Below, in pieces: positions 53,872 through 63,098 of a stretch of DNA of 64,000 nt (the first letter of the stretch is position 1; each line of letters starts with the position of its first letter). The stretch is from Candidatus Babeliales bacterium (GTDB lineage: Bacteria; Babelota; Babeliae; Babelales; Vermiphilaceae). Made by a program: the position numbers and the translations under genes. The stretch spans positions 62,001-126,000 of the forward strand of contig DASZBJ010000058.1 in the NCBI GenBank assembly GCA_035944115.1, given 5' to 3'. The notes under the pieces were generated by a model, which saw only the letters and a program-made list of their open reading frames with translations, did not search any database and was not told the origin of the DNA.

Positions 53872-54840
53872 ATGAAAAAACAGATAATTATTATTTTTGG
53901 ACAGACCGGTGTTGGGAAAACTGATTTCGCTGACTTATTAGCGCAACAGATTCCATCAGAAATTATTAATATGGATGTTGGACAGTTTTATACGCCACTT
54001 ACCATTGGGACGGCAAAGCCAGATTGGAAACATGCATCCGTACCCTATCATATGTTTGATATTCTTGATAGCCCAACTGATTATACAGTAATGATGTATC
54101 GCAAGCGGCTTTTAGAACTAATGCACACAATCTGGCAAGCGGGAAAAGTGCCAATTATTGTCGGTGGATCCGGGTTTTATTTAAAATCTATTTTCTTTCC
54201 GCCACATGCCCCTTCGGGTGCGACCATGCGTGAAGTTGTACCAGAGTGGTTTGAAAATAAGTCATTACAAGAGCTATGGCAAGAGCTTTTTATGATAGAT
54301 CCGGTGCGAGCCGAAACGATTGAAAAACATGATAGGTATAGGATTGAACGCGCACTTACTATTTGGAAAACAAGCAATATAAAACCATCTGAATACCGAA
54401 CTCCATACCAACCACCAGCTGATTTTACTCTGCTCTTTTTAACGCGTGATCGATCGGAACTGTATACTCGTATTGATAACCGGGTAATTGGTATGATGGA
54501 GCAAGGGTTCTTGGATGAGGTACGCTCATTACGTGGAACGGCGTGGGAGCAATTTTTGTTGCAGAAAAAGTTGATTGGGTACAATGAGCTTCTTGACTAT
54601 TTCTCTGGAGATGAGACTGAAGAGCGATTGCGTCAGGCGATTGTTCGAATGCAAAGTCGATCGAGACAATATGCAAAACGACAACACACGTTTTGGAATA
54701 TGTTACAACGGCAATTTGATATGGTAAAAACAGAAAATCAAGAGCATCAGGTGGCAGCGCATATCGAATCGGTCAACTTAACTTTGTTAAACATTAATTT
54801 ATATATTACACTGCTGAGACGTAGGGTGTTACATTCTTAA
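53872..54840 (+). CDS. miaA: tRNA dimethylallyltransferase MiaA
   Basis: 322 residues from the ATG at 53872 (an in-frame ATG three codons upstream is equally possible; neither has a clear ribosome site, and the longer frame at 53818 overlaps the carD terminator). P-loop GQTGVGKTD, the active-site Asp in NMDVGQFY (usual SADSRQIY), GTAKPDW, HMFDILD, VGGSGFYLKS, then the family core down to KKLIGYNEL. The enzyme adds a dimethylallyl group to A37 of tRNAs reading UNN codons. The C-terminus has RQYAKRQHTFW, the conserved tRNA-binding end. The proximity of the carD terminator suggests weak or separate expression. Confidence 0.95.
   Translation: MKKQIIIIFGQTGVGKTDFADLLAQQIPSEIINMDVGQFYTPLTIGTAKPDWKHASVPYHMFDILDSPTDYTVMMYRKRLLELMHTIWQAGKVPIIVGGSGFYLKSIFFPPHAPSGATMREVVPEWFENKSLQELWQELFMIDPVRAETIEKHDRYRIERALTIWKTSNIKPSEYRTPYQPPADFTLLFLTRDRSELYTRIDNRVIGMMEQGFLDEVRSLRGTAWEQFLLQKKLIGYNELLDYFSGDETEERLRQAIVRMQSRSRQYAKRQHTFWNMLQRQFDMVKTENQEHQVAAHIESVNLTLLNINLYITLLRRRVLHS
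54784..54812 (+). promoter_or_regulatory. Candidate promoter inside the miaA 3' end
   Basis: TTGTTA (54784-54789), 17 nt, TACACT (54807-54812), about 65 bases before the SPOR-domain gene. Confidence 0.4.
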
Positions 54841-54877
54841 AAGTGTAATAAAAAATTCTAGGCATTAAGGAATGTAT

Positions 54878-55552
54878 ATGAAGATGGTTGATGAAAATAA
54901 AAATAATGAAGAAGGTGTACAACAAGGAACAATTACTTTGACCTATCGCCAAGCAAGTTGGGGTATGGCTGTTTTGGTAGTTTTGTTTTTTTTCGTTTTT
55001 ATTACCGGCTATTTTTTAGGTAAACAAAAAGAGGTCGAAGATTTTTCTAATAAAGTGGAAAGAGACTCTTTGGCTGATATGATATCAGCGTCACTGTATT
55101 CTCGATATGATGAAAAGGGACCAAGTGCAGATGAGGGAGATGATGTTCTGGAGTTGCTTGAAAAAGTAGAATTGACTGAAGGAGTAGAAAGTGATACTGC
55201 TGATGCAGCGCTAGCTACTCATGAACAGTTGGTGGCTAGTGCGTTGTCGTCTGATGCAGAAAAAAGTATGATAGCGCCGTGTGAAACTAAAGAAAATATG
55301 GTACAGTATTACGCGGAGTTAGTAGGGTTTGGTACAGAAAAATCAGCTATGGCGTTTGTAAATAGACTTGCAAAAGAAAATATTACTACTATTGTAAAGG
55401 CAAAAACAAGCAAGACAGCTAAGGGTAAGAAAATTGTTTGGTACCAAGTGGTGACTGAACCATTTGTAGACCATACATTGTTATTAGATTTAGTTAAAAA
55501 ATTGGAAAAAAAGGAACATTTAAAAGGTGTTTCGATTCAAGTGTATGCGTGA
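54878..55552 (+). CDS. Membrane-anchored SPOR-domain protein
   Basis: 224 residues from the ATG at 54878, five bases after AAGGA; in-frame starts at 54872 and 54884 are alternatives. A cytoplasmic N-terminus of about 28 residues, one transmembrane helix (about 29-50), an acidic linker, and a C-terminal SPOR-like domain (about 140-224: YYAELVGFGTEKSAMAFVNRLAKE ... VWYQVVTEPF, ending with SIQVYA) facing the periplasm. SPOR domains bind denuded septal peptidoglycan, so a role in cell division or wall remodelling is likely. The downstream gene is a periplasmic foldase, 35 bases away. Confidence 0.82.
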   Translation: MKMVDENKNNEEGVQQGTITLTYRQASWGMAVLVVLFFFVFITGYFLGKQKEVEDFSNKVERDSLADMISASLYSRYDEKGPSADEGDDVLELLEKVELTEGVESDTADAALATHEQLVASALSSDAEKSMIAPCETKENMVQYYAELVGFGTEKSAMAFVNRLAKENITTIVKAKTSKTAKGKKIVWYQVVTEPFVDHTLLLDLVKKLEKKEHLKGVSIQVYA

Positions 55553-55587
55553 TAAATAAGTCAAAATAGATAAGAAAGGATTGTTAC

Positions 55588-57567
55588 ATGATTACTAGTA
55601 TTCGCGATCAGTTTTTCAAAACAAAACTGTTTAAAGGAATTGCAATTACTATTGTGGTAGTAATGAGTGGTATATTTACGTTACCTGGATTGTTGCGTCT
55701 TGGAGGTGGCGGTGGAAATGGTTGGATTGTGCAGGTAAATGGCCAAGAGGTTAGCAATAATGAATTTATGTATGTTGCCATGGGGCAGCAAGAGTATATT
55801 AATTTGTTTTATCAACATTATGGCAACTATGCAAAAATGTTTTTGCAGCAACTTGGATTAGATAAAGATCCGAAAGCGCTTGCATTAGATATGGTTATTA
55901 ATAATGAGTTATTGCGTCAGCAAGCAAACGCATTAGATTTATACATAGATGATCAGTACGTTGCAGACAAATTGCAGGATTTTGAATTTGTACAACAAGA
56001 GCTGTCTGATATAATTCCCCATGGCGCATTTGATCAGGCCCGTGGCATTAATGAGCGGCAATTACAAATTGCTTTGCGCGAACGTAATATGCCAGGTACT
56101 GAGTTTGATCTTTTATTAAAAGAGGCATTTAAACGCAGATTATTACTGGGCTTGATAGAGGGTGCGGCATATACACCACAGTTTGAGTTGCGCGAGCAAT
56201 ATATTATAAAAAACCTGCGTAAAAAGTTTTCGATAGTGACATTTGACTTCGATCGTTTTTTGAAAAAAGCTCAGGAAACGCCGGTAACTGATGAGCAGTT
56301 GCAGGAATTCTTCCAAATTCAAACAACTAAAATGAAGAAGTATGCGATAGCAGAAAAACGAACTGGTACTGCGTGGAAGTTTGATGCGCGCTCATACGGC
56401 ATTACGGTATCGCAAACAGAAGTTGCGGATTATTATAATGAGAATAAAACGAAAAAGTTTGTTGAAACGCCAGCCCGTATGCAGGTGCGTACCATGGTAT
56501 TTTCGGCAAAAGACGATGCGCAACAAGCAGCTGCTTTAGAAAAAGCAAAAGCGGTGCATGCAGAGTTGGTAAAACAACCAGAGTTGTTCGCAAATAAGGC
56601 AAAAGAGCATTCACAAGATGAAAAAACTGCATCAAAAGGTGGATTGTTGCCTACATTTGCCCGAGGGGAACAAGATGCAACATTGGAGCGTACGGCGTTT
56701 TTACTCAAAAAAGATGGGGACATCTCTGAAGTTATTACTACTAAGAATGGTTTAGAAATTATACAGCGGGTAAGCAGAGAGCCCGTTGTGTATAAAACAT
56801 TAGCAGCGGTTACTCCTGAGATTGAGGCGGAGCTTATTAAACAAAAGTTTGCTCAAACATTTGTTAAAGATGTTGAGCGTATTTTGAAAAAAGAGAATGC
56901 TGTCGATGGCATAGCAACATTAATAAAAGAGAAGAAGGGCCAACAAGAGCGTTATGCAGATTTAGAAAAAGGTGCATCGCGTGTTGCTAATGAGTTATTT
57001 GAGCTACAGAATGATCAGTATGGTGTCTATATCGACAAAAACGTTGGAATGCTCGTGCAATTAACGGGTATCAAACCAAAGCATATTGCAACGTTAGAAT
57101 CGATCAAAGAAGAAGTTACCAAAGATTGGTATGCGCAAAAGGCAAGCCAAGCGATATCAAAAGCAGTGGCTGATATGCGCGATGCAGTAAGCAAAAAATC
57201 GCTCAAAGAACTTTCAAATAGCGCATTTGGCACAGCGTATATGGTTACAGATTTCTTAAAGTCTGATGACAAGAACGCGTTAGAGTCATTCAAGGCTGAT
57301 GGGTTATCGCTTGAGAAGTTGTTTCAAATTGAAAAGGCTGGTATGGTGCAGGTGCAAACTGGTAAAAAAAATAGCTATTTCACCCGGTTGGATGAGCTGA
57401 GCCCTATTGATGAGCAAGATTGGTTGGCTCAAGCAGATAAGCTTGAAAAAGACCTTGAGAAAGAGCGAAACAGCTATCAACCTGGCTACAGACGCAACGG
57501 TTTTGTTGCTTCTTTACATAGAAATGCTACAATAAATTCAAACGAATCATTGGTTAATCGATCATAA
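55588..57567 (+). CDS. ppiD: PpiD-like peptidyl-prolyl isomerase / SurA-type foldase
   Basis: 659 residues, similar in length and layout to PpiD. A cytoplasmic start (ITSIRDQFFKTKLFKG), one transmembrane helix (about 16-38), then a SurA-N-like helical domain with VQVNGQEVSNNEF and DMVINNELLRQQANAL. The parvulin domain is at about 291-398, with PARMQVRTMVF, HSQDEKTASKGGLLPTFARG and GLEIIQRVSR. A second helical region follows to the end. PpiD helps outer-membrane and secreted proteins fold as they leave the translocon, which fits a genome with many exported proteins. It ends 10 bases before recA and the two may share a transcript. Confidence 0.88.
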   Translation: MITSIRDQFFKTKLFKGIAITIVVVMSGIFTLPGLLRLGGGGGNGWIVQVNGQEVSNNEFMYVAMGQQEYINLFYQHYGNYAKMFLQQLGLDKDPKALALDMVINNELLRQQANALDLYIDDQYVADKLQDFEFVQQELSDIIPHGAFDQARGINERQLQIALRERNMPGTEFDLLLKEAFKRRLLLGLIEGAAYTPQFELREQYIIKNLRKKFSIVTFDFDRFLKKAQETPVTDEQLQEFFQIQTTKMKKYAIAEKRTGTAWKFDARSYGITVSQTEVADYYNENKTKKFVETPARMQVRTMVFSAKDDAQQAAALEKAKAVHAELVKQPELFANKAKEHSQDEKTASKGGLLPTFARGEQDATLERTAFLLKKDGDISEVITTKNGLEIIQRVSREPVVYKTLAAVTPEIEAELIKQKFAQTFVKDVERILKKENAVDGIATLIKEKKGQQERYADLEKGASRVANELFELQNDQYGVYIDKNVGMLVQLTGIKPKHIATLESIKEEVTKDWYAQKASQAISKAVADMRDAVSKKSLKELSNSAFGTAYMVTDFLKSDDKNALESFKADGLSLEKLFQIEKAGMVQVQTGKKNSYFTRLDELSPIDEQDWLAQADKLEKDLEKERNSYQPGYRRNGFVASLHRNATINSNESLVNRS

Positions 57568-57577
57568 ATGAAAAATA

Positions 57578-58669
57578 ATGGCACAAAAAAAATCAACACA
57601 GATAGCTTTTGCGACTACTGAATCGACTGATACGCAACAGGCATTTAAACGTAAAGCGCTAGAGGTTACCTTCTCGCAGATAGATAAGCAGTATGGTAAT
57701 GGTGCGGTCATGATGTTGGGGCAAACGCTGCAGGGTGGCATAGAGGCCATTTCTACAGGCTCTATACTCATTGACCAGGCAATTGGCGTTGGCGGACTAC
57801 CATTAGGGCGGATCATAGAAATCTTTGGTCCTGAATCTTCAGGTAAGTCGACCCTTGCTCTGCACGTTATCGCTCAGTCACAAAAAAAAGGCGGAATCTG
57901 CGCATATATTGATGCAGAACACGCTATGGATCCATCATACGCAACCAAATTAGGGGTTAAGATAGATGATCTTATTATCTCTCAACCTGATTATGGTGAG
58001 CAAGCTTTGGATATTGCTGAAATGCTTATCCGTTCTGGTGCGGTAGATGTTATTGTAATTGATTCCGTTGCAGCTCTTGTCCCTAAGGCAGAGTTGGAAG
58101 GTGACATGGGCGACACCCATGTTGGATTGCAAGCTCGTCTTATGTCTCAGGCATTACGAAAATTAACGCCAGTAGTTCACAAATCTAAAACAGTTTTGAT
58201 CTTTATCAATCAAATACGTCAAACTATTGGTGGTTTACCATTTTCAAAAAAAGAGACTACAACTGGTGGAAATGCGCTTAAATTCTATGCATCGGTGCGA
58301 TTAGATGTACGCCGAATAGCAAGTTTAAAGAAAAATGAAGTGCATTTTGGTAATCGTGTTGCAGTAAAAGTTGTTAAAAATAAGGTTGCCCCTCCATTTA
58401 AAAAAGTTGAACTTGATTTGCTCTTTAATGAAGGGATCAGCATGGAGCTTGATCTGCTCGATGCGGCATTACATTTTTCTGTTGTAATTAAAGCAGGTGC
58501 GTGGTTCTCATTCAAAGGTGAGCATATCGCCCAAGGTCGTGATCAAGCGCTTCGGTTCTTTAAAGATAATAAATCGGTCACGGAAGAGGTGATGGGTTTA
58601 GTACGAGAAAAACTATTGGCCAACGAAATAATTACTACGGTTCAAGAAGAGACAGAAACAGAAGATTAA
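57578..58669 (+). CDS. recA: Recombinase RecA
   Basis: 363 residues, usual RecA length. Walker [10 protein letters not shown], the catalytic Glu in YIDAEHA, Walker [13 protein letters not shown], the ATP-sensing FINQIR, the L1 loop ([28 protein letters not shown] region) and [20 protein letters not shown] are all present. The L2 loop reads [15 protein letters not shown] where the common form is IGVMFGNPETTTGG: one residue longer and changed in the stretch that intercalates DNA bases. C-terminal domain normal, with a short acidic tail. The start has no strong ribosome site and lies 10 bases after ppiD. Confidence 0.98.
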   Translation: MAQKKSTQIAFATTESTDTQQAFKRKALEVTFSQIDKQYGNGAVMMLGQTLQGGIEAISTGSILIDQAIGVGGLPLGRIIEIFGPESSGKSTLALHVIAQSQKKGGICAYIDAEHAMDPSYATKLGVKIDDLIISQPDYGEQALDIAEMLIRSGAVDVIVIDSVAALVPKAELEGDMGDTHVGLQARLMSQALRKLTPVVHKSKTVLIFINQIRQTIGGLPFSKKETTTGGNALKFYASVRLDVRRIASLKKNEVHFGNRVAVKVVKNKVAPPFKKVELDLLFNEGISMELDLLDAALHFSVVIKAGAWFSFKGEHIAQGRDQALRFFKDNKSVTEEVMGLVREKLLANEIITTVQEETETED

Positions 58670-58713
58670 TGTATTATGCAAATTTTATTGCTTAACAAAG
58701 GATTATTGTAACA

Positions 58714-59265
58714 TTGAAGGGTAATAACAAAGAGGCTTTACAGCCGGTAAATGAACGCATTCGTGCGCTTAAGGTGCAACTTATTACGCATGATGGTGAG
58801 AATATAGGGATTGTTTCCAAAGCTCAGGCGTTACAAATTGCTCAAGATGCAGGTCTTGACTTGGTGGTCATTGCAGAACAGGGAAAAGATGGGGTTCCTG
58901 TCGCAAAAGTGATGGATTTTGGTAAATCGTTGTATGAAAAGAAAAAGAAACAAACGGAAGCCAAGAAACATCAATCGGTTATTCAAGTTAAAGAAATTAA
59001 GTTGCGACCAAAAATTGGAGAGCATGATTATCAGACAAAAATGAAGCAATGCATTGAGTTCCTGAAAGAAGGAAAGCGGGTTAAAATAACGCTTTTTTTC
59101 CGTGGGCGCGAAAATGTGACTCGTGAAGAACGGGGTAAAGAGTTGTTTGATAAAGTGAATGCGACTCTTGAAGAGCATGGTATGTTAAAGCAGGTTATTC
59201 AAGAAAAAGATGCTACACTTGGGCATATTTGGTCGCGTATTTATTATTTAAAGAGTTCTAAATAA
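58714..59265 (+). CDS. infC: Translation initiation factor IF-3
   Basis: 183 residues from TTG 58714. N-domain PVNERIRALKVQLITHDGENIGIV, linker, C-domain KEIKLRPKIGEHDYQTKMK and VKITLFFRGRENV. IF-3 prevents premature subunit joining and checks start codons. No ATG is available near the start. The visible AAAGG site (58697-58701) is 12 bases from the TTG; in-frame ATT codons at 58702 and 58705 lie closer. A rare start codon, as in the autoregulated infC of E. coli (AUU), is therefore likely, and the exact codon is uncertain. First gene of infC-rpmI-rplT. Confidence 0.96.
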   Translation: MKGNNKEALQPVNERIRALKVQLITHDGENIGIVSKAQALQIAQDAGLDLVVIAEQGKDGVPVAKVMDFGKSLYEKKKKQTEAKKHQSVIQVKEIKLRPKIGEHDYQTKMKQCIEFLKEGKRVKITLFFRGRENVTREERGKELFDKVNATLEEHGMLKQVIQEKDATLGHIWSRIYYLKSSK

Positions 59266-59288
59266 ATTGTATTAAGTGATGGATTATT

Positions 59289-59486
59289 ATGCCGAAAATG
59301 AGATCTAAATCAGCTGTAAAAAAGCGATTTAAAAAAGTTGGAAACAAGAAAGCGATTAAGTGTGCAAGCGCATTTAGAAGACACCTTCTTACAAAAAAAT
59401 CGCGTAAAACAAAGCGACAATTGCGCAAAACAGCATATATTGATCCATCAGACTTGGGTAGAATACTTAAGTTAATGCCTTATTAA
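59289..59486 (+). CDS. rpmI: Ribosomal protein L35
   Basis: 65 residues, the usual L35 length. PKMRSKSAVKKRFK start, highly basic middle, HLLTKKSRKTKRQLRK and a C-terminal RILKLMPY typical of the family. It binds 23S rRNA in the large subunit. It is 23 bases after infC and 31 before rplT, the standard bacterial order for this operon. Confidence 0.98.
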   Translation: MPKMRSKSAVKKRFKKVGNKKAIKCASAFRRHLLTKKSRKTKRQLRKTAYIDPSDLGRILKLMPY

Positions 59487-59517
59487 AGTGGTTATTTTAG
59501 TTATTTGAGGTTGAACA

Positions 59518-59862
59518 ATGACAAGAGTTAAACGCGGTATAGCGACAAAAAAACGTCACAAACGTCTTTTAAAAAAAACAAAAGGTTTTTGGGGACAACG
59601 TAAAAATATTTTTAAGCGTGCACATGAAACATTGATGCGTGCGATGGCATATGCTTTTAAAGGGCGTAAATTGCTCAAAAGAGATATGCGTGCTCTATTT
59701 ATTGCTCGTATTAGCGCAGCGGTAAAACAAGAAGGTCTTTCATATAGCAAGTTTATTCATAAATTGAATACTGCTAATGTTAAATTGAATCGCAAGATGT
59801 TAAGTCAGCTTTCTGTTTTTGATGCGCCTGCATTTAGTGCAGTAGTAACCGCTGTTAGATAA
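59518..59862 (+). CDS. rplT: Ribosomal protein L20
   Basis: 114 residues, full-length L20. TRVKRGIATKKRHKRLLKKTKGF start, RRAxE-type core as FKRAHETLMRAMAYAF, RDMRALFIARISAA and the C-terminal globular part ending VVTAVR. It is needed early in 50S assembly and represses its own operon in E. coli and Bacillus. I see no obvious L20 autoregulatory pseudoknot in the short leader here, but I cannot fold it. Confidence 0.98.
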   Translation: MTRVKRGIATKKRHKRLLKKTKGFWGQRKNIFKRAHETLMRAMAYAFKGRKLLKRDMRALFIARISAAVKQEGLSYSKFIHKLNTANVKLNRKMLSQLSVFDAPAFSAVVTAVR

Positions 59863-59886
59863 ATAATCAAGTAAGTTGCTATTTTC

Positions 59887-59916
59887 TTGACATGGCTTAA
59901 TTCCCCTTAATAGACT
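59887..59916 (+). promoter_or_regulatory. Candidate promoter for the zapB-like/zapA pair
   Basis: Consensus TTGACA (59887-59892), 18 nt, TAGACT (59911-59916). The -10 lies inside the stem of the hairpin that follows, which weakens the call. Confidence 0.45.
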
Positions 59917-59945
59917 ATCTGCGGTGTTGAAATAGATAGTCTTTA
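59912..59945 (+). terminator. Hairpin after rplT
   Basis: AGACTATCT (59912-59920) pairs with AGATAGTCT (59934-59942), followed by only three T and AAA. A weak terminator or attenuator. Confidence 0.5.
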
Positions 59946-59964
59946 AATACAAGAGGGGGAGTAT

Positions 59965-60207
59965 ATGGATAGTTTGCGTATGCTTGAAGAAAAAGTTACT
60001 TTTTTAATCGACTCGATACGGGAATTAAAAAAAGAAAACAGTAAACTTATTGACGAAAATCTGCAATTGATGGCAAAAGTAGAAGTTTTGGAATCTTCTT
60101 TGATGAAAGAAGATAAGAACGTAGAACAGTTAGAGTTAACAAGAACAGTAGTTGATAATTTAATATACAGCATCGATTTACTAGTAAATAATGAAAAACA
60201 GCAATGA
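59965..60207 (+). CDS. Small coiled-coil protein, ZapB-like by context
   Basis: 80 residues, almost entirely a heptad coiled coil (LRMLEEKVTFLIDSIRELKKENSKL...), the size and character of the division factor ZapB. Its stop overlaps the zapA start by ATGA (60204-60207), so the two are translationally coupled. ATG follows AGAGGGGGAG. The pairing of a short coiled coil with zapA is common and suggests a Z-ring accessory role. Sequence alone would fit many coiled coils, so the name rests on the neighbour. Confidence 0.75.
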   Translation: MDSLRMLEEKVTFLIDSIRELKKENSKLIDENLQLMAKVEVLESSLMKEDKNVEQLELTRTVVDNLIYSIDLLVNNEKQQ

Positions 60208-60539
60208 TAGAGAAGAAAGCTCAAGGTTGTAAAGTACTCATTTTTGGACATGAGTACTCGTTAGTTACAACGGAATCTGAAGATCATATTGTTCAATCTG
60301 CGCGGCACGTTGATGCTATTATGCAAGAAATTGCATCGCATGCGGTTGTGACGGATGAGAGAAAGATTGCTGTACTGGCGGCTTTGCGCATAGCTAGTAA
60401 GGTGTTAAAACTAGAAGAAGATATAGCAAACAACGTAGCAAAACAGGATCTTATCTCTGCAAAGATAGATCATGAACTTCGGCTTGCGTTTGCCAAGAGT
60501 GGGCAAAAAGAGACATTGTACATTAAGTCCTTAGATTAA
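60204..60539 (+). CDS. zapA: Cell division protein ZapA
   Basis: 111 residues. The ZapA fold is visible: KVLIFGHEYSLVTTESEDHIVQSARHVDAIMQEI, then VTDERKIAVLAALRIASKVLKLEED and a helical C-terminus with KIDHELRLAFAK. ZapA binds FtsZ polymers and bundles them at the septum. It overlaps the upstream coiled-coil gene by four bases. Terminated by a hairpin whose 5' arm begins inside its last codons. Confidence 0.88.
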   Translation: MIEKKAQGCKVLIFGHEYSLVTTESEDHIVQSARHVDAIMQEIASHAVVTDERKIAVLAALRIASKVLKLEEDIANNVAKQDLISAKIDHELRLAFAKSGQKETLYIKSLD

Positions 60540-60560
60540 TTTCTAAGGACTTCCTTTTTT
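60525..60560 (+). terminator. Terminator overlapping the zapA stop
   Basis: AAGTCCTTAG (60525-60534) and CTAAGGACTT (60543-60552) pair perfectly over 10 bp; the zapA TAA is in the loop. CCTTTTTT follows. Confidence 0.88.
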
Positions 60561-60687
60561 CGTCTGAATCCTCCATCCTGCCGTTTTATTCGTTAATTGT
60601 ATCGATGCCGTTCATTTTTTTTGTGTTTTATAATATAAAAAGAGGTAATATACTGTATATATTACGTTATTGAAATTAAGGAATATA

Positions 60688-62247
60688 ATGATAGGGTTTC
60701 AGATACTGATTATGGTGGGAGCCGTCGCTAGCGCCGTATGCGTAGCATTGTTTTTGTATGCGCGCAAAAAGATAGCAGCTGCCAATGATTTATTAAACAA
60801 AGCTGATGATCGATGGAAAAATGTAAAGCGTGAAATCGATGCAGAAAGGCGAGAGTCTGCGCTTAAGATTAAAGATGAGATTTATAAAAAAAGGAACGAA
60901 TTTGAGCTGGAGATGAAAAAGGATCGCCTTGAGCTTGAACGGTTACAGAGTAAGTTAAATAGTAAATATGAAGCTATTGAAAAAAAAGAACAAAATATTG
61001 ATGAGTTGCGATGGGATTTGCAACAAAAAGAGCGTGCAATATCACGCACAGAAGATACGTTGCGCGCTAACTCTGCAAAGTTAAAAACCTTATATGATGA
61101 ATTGATTATTAAACTTGAGCGCATCAGTAATATGACGCAGGATGAGGCTCGGGTTGCATTATTTGATACATTGCAGGCAGAGGTTCGATTAGCAAATCAA
61201 AAATTAATTCAACGGACTGAAGAAGAAGCGCGGCACACAGCAAAAGACAAAGCAGTAGAGATTATTGTTACTGCAATGCAGCGGTATACAGCTGATCAGG
61301 TTGCTCCCCATTCATCGAGTGCAGTACATCTTCCTAATGATGAGATGAAAGGTCGTATTATTGGGAAAGAAGGGCGTAATATTAAGGCGCTTGAGATGGC
61401 GACTGGAATGGAGTTTGTTATTGGTGACACCCCTGAGCTCATAACTATTTCTGGTTTTAACCCAGTTCGTCGAGAAGTAGCTCGTCGGTCGTTAGAACGT
61501 TTGATTGCAGATGGCCGTATTAACCCTACTCGCATTGAAGAAACGGTCGAGCATATTGAAAAAGAGCTTGATGAGATTATTGAAGAATATGGTCGAGAAA
61601 CGATTTTAGAGTTTAACCTGCAAGGTGTACATTCAGAAATCGTTACTTTACTTGGTAAATTACATTTTCGTACCAGTTTTTCTCAGAATGTGTTGATGCA
61701 TAGCAAAGAAGTTGGTGTGTTTTCTCGCATGATTGCAGAAGAATTGGGCCTTGATGGCACAATAGCGTTTCGGTCTGGATTGCTCCATGATATTGGTAAA
61801 GCGGTTACCGCTGAGGTAGAAGGTCCGCATGCGATTATTGGTAGTGATATTGCAAAACGATGTGGCGAAGATGCCATTATTGTTAATGCGATTGCTGCCC
61901 ATCATGAAGAAGTTGCGTTTGCCTCTATTTATGCCCCAATTGTAGTAATAGCCGATACTATTTCAGCATCTCGTCCTGGTGCTCGTCGAGAAACGTTATC
62001 AACGTTTATTAAACGACTTGAAAAACTTGAAGAGATCGCGGTTTCATTTGAAGGTATTAAAAAGGCATATGCATTACAAGCAGGTCGTGAAGTACGTATT
62101 ATCGTTGAAGAACATAAGCTTGACGATGTACAATCGGCGACACTTGCTGCAGATATAGCACGTAAGATTGAAAAAGAGATGACATTCCCTGGGCAAATAA
62201 AAGTGAATGTAATTAGAGAACAACGAACCATTGAGTATGCAAAATAA
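60688..62247 (+). CDS. rny: Ribonuclease Y
   Basis: 519 residues from the ATG at 60688, six bases after AAGGA; a TTG six codons upstream is unlikely. One N-terminal transmembrane helix (about 4-25), a long charged coiled coil (about 28-165), a KH domain with the GKEGRN loop (GRIIGKEGRNIKALEMATG), and an HD domain with HSKEVGVFS and LLHDIGKA as metal-binding motifs. RNase Y is a membrane-bound endoribonuclease that starts mRNA decay. It is followed at 12 bases by ymdB, the same pairing as in Bacillus. Confidence 0.98.
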   Translation: MIGFQILIMVGAVASAVCVALFLYARKKIAAANDLLNKADDRWKNVKREIDAERRESALKIKDEIYKKRNEFELEMKKDRLELERLQSKLNSKYEAIEKKEQNIDELRWDLQQKERAISRTEDTLRANSAKLKTLYDELIIKLERISNMTQDEARVALFDTLQAEVRLANQKLIQRTEEEARHTAKDKAVEIIVTAMQRYTADQVAPHSSSAVHLPNDEMKGRIIGKEGRNIKALEMATGMEFVIGDTPELITISGFNPVRREVARRSLERLIADGRINPTRIEETVEHIEKELDEIIEEYGRETILEFNLQGVHSEIVTLLGKLHFRTSFSQNVLMHSKEVGVFSRMIAEELGLDGTIAFRSGLLHDIGKAVTAEVEGPHAIIGSDIAKRCGEDAIIVNAIAAHHEEVAFASIYAPIVVIADTISASRPGARRETLSTFIKRLEKLEEIAVSFEGIKKAYALQAGREVRIIVEEHKLDDVQSATLAADIARKIEKEMTFPGQIKVNVIREQRTIEYAK

Positions 62248-62259
62248 GGTTATAATTAC

Positions 62260-63084
62260 ATGAAACGTATGCGCATCTTATTTTTGGGAGATGTGGTCGG
62301 TGAAACCGGTCGTATGGTTTTTGAGAAGCATATACAGCAATTAAGACAAGAGCATCAGATTGATGCTCTTGTTGTTAATGGAGAAAATAGTGCTGGAAGC
62401 GGTAAGGGCATTACCCCTCAAGTGGTTGAATTTTTCAAAACGAATGGCGTGAATGTCATTACCACGGGTAATCATATCTGGCAAAAATCAGAGATCTATC
62501 CTTATTTGCAAGCAAATACCGATTTGCTACGGCCAGCGAACTTCCCCCGTGAAACACCGGGTGTGGGGGTTACCACATTCAACTGTGATGGGGTATTAAT
62601 TGGAGTGATCAACATTCAAGGTCGAGTGTTTATGCGCGAGTTGCTTGCCTGCCCGTTTCGTACCGTTGAATCTATTTTGATCTATTTAAAAGATAAAACT
62701 AATATTATCTTTGTTGATTTTCATGCTGAGACTACTTCTGAAAAGATGGCTATGGGTTTTTTCTTGGATGGAAAAGTTACTGGTATGGTCGGTACTCATA
62801 CGCATGTCCAAACGGCAGATGAGCGGATTTTACCCGGTGGCACAGCATACATAACTGATTTGGGAATGGCGGGATCGTTAAATTCTATGATTGGTATGAA
62901 AAAAGATCCGATTATTAAACAATTGATTTCGCAAATGCCAACGCGATATATGGTAGAAACAGAGCCTCCTTATTTTATGACTGGTGCATGGATTGAGTTT
63001 GATGTGCAAACGGGTAAGGCTTTGGCGATTTCTCGGGTCCGTGTAGATGATACAGATGAGATGCAAATTCCTGATTCTCAATAA
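62260..63084 (+). CDS. ymdB: YmdB-family metallophosphoesterase
   Basis: 274 residues, the normal length of this family. Metal-site motifs FLGDVVG, NGENSAGSGKGIT, TTGNHIW, VDFHAET and VGTHTHVQTADERILP are all present. In Bacillus YmdB is a phosphodiesterase affecting cyclic nucleotide signalling and biofilm formation and is encoded with RNase Y. Here it follows rny by 12 bases and is presumably in the same transcript. Confidence 0.95.
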   Translation: MKRMRILFLGDVVGETGRMVFEKHIQQLRQEHQIDALVVNGENSAGSGKGITPQVVEFFKTNGVNVITTGNHIWQKSEIYPYLQANTDLLRPANFPRETPGVGVTTFNCDGVLIGVINIQGRVFMRELLACPFRTVESILIYLKDKTNIIFVDFHAETTSEKMAMGFFLDGKVTGMVGTHTHVQTADERILPGGTAYITDLGMAGSLNSMIGMKKDPIIKQLISQMPTRYMVETEPPYFMTGAWIEFDVQTGKALAISRVRVDDTDEMQIPDSQ

Positions 63085-63098
63085 ATGATTTAAAACAT

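Noticed and set aside
60540-60687. 6S RNA gene after zapA, as in many proteobacteria
   Set aside because: The gap to rny is under 150 bases and begins with a terminator; no room for a 6S-like structure.
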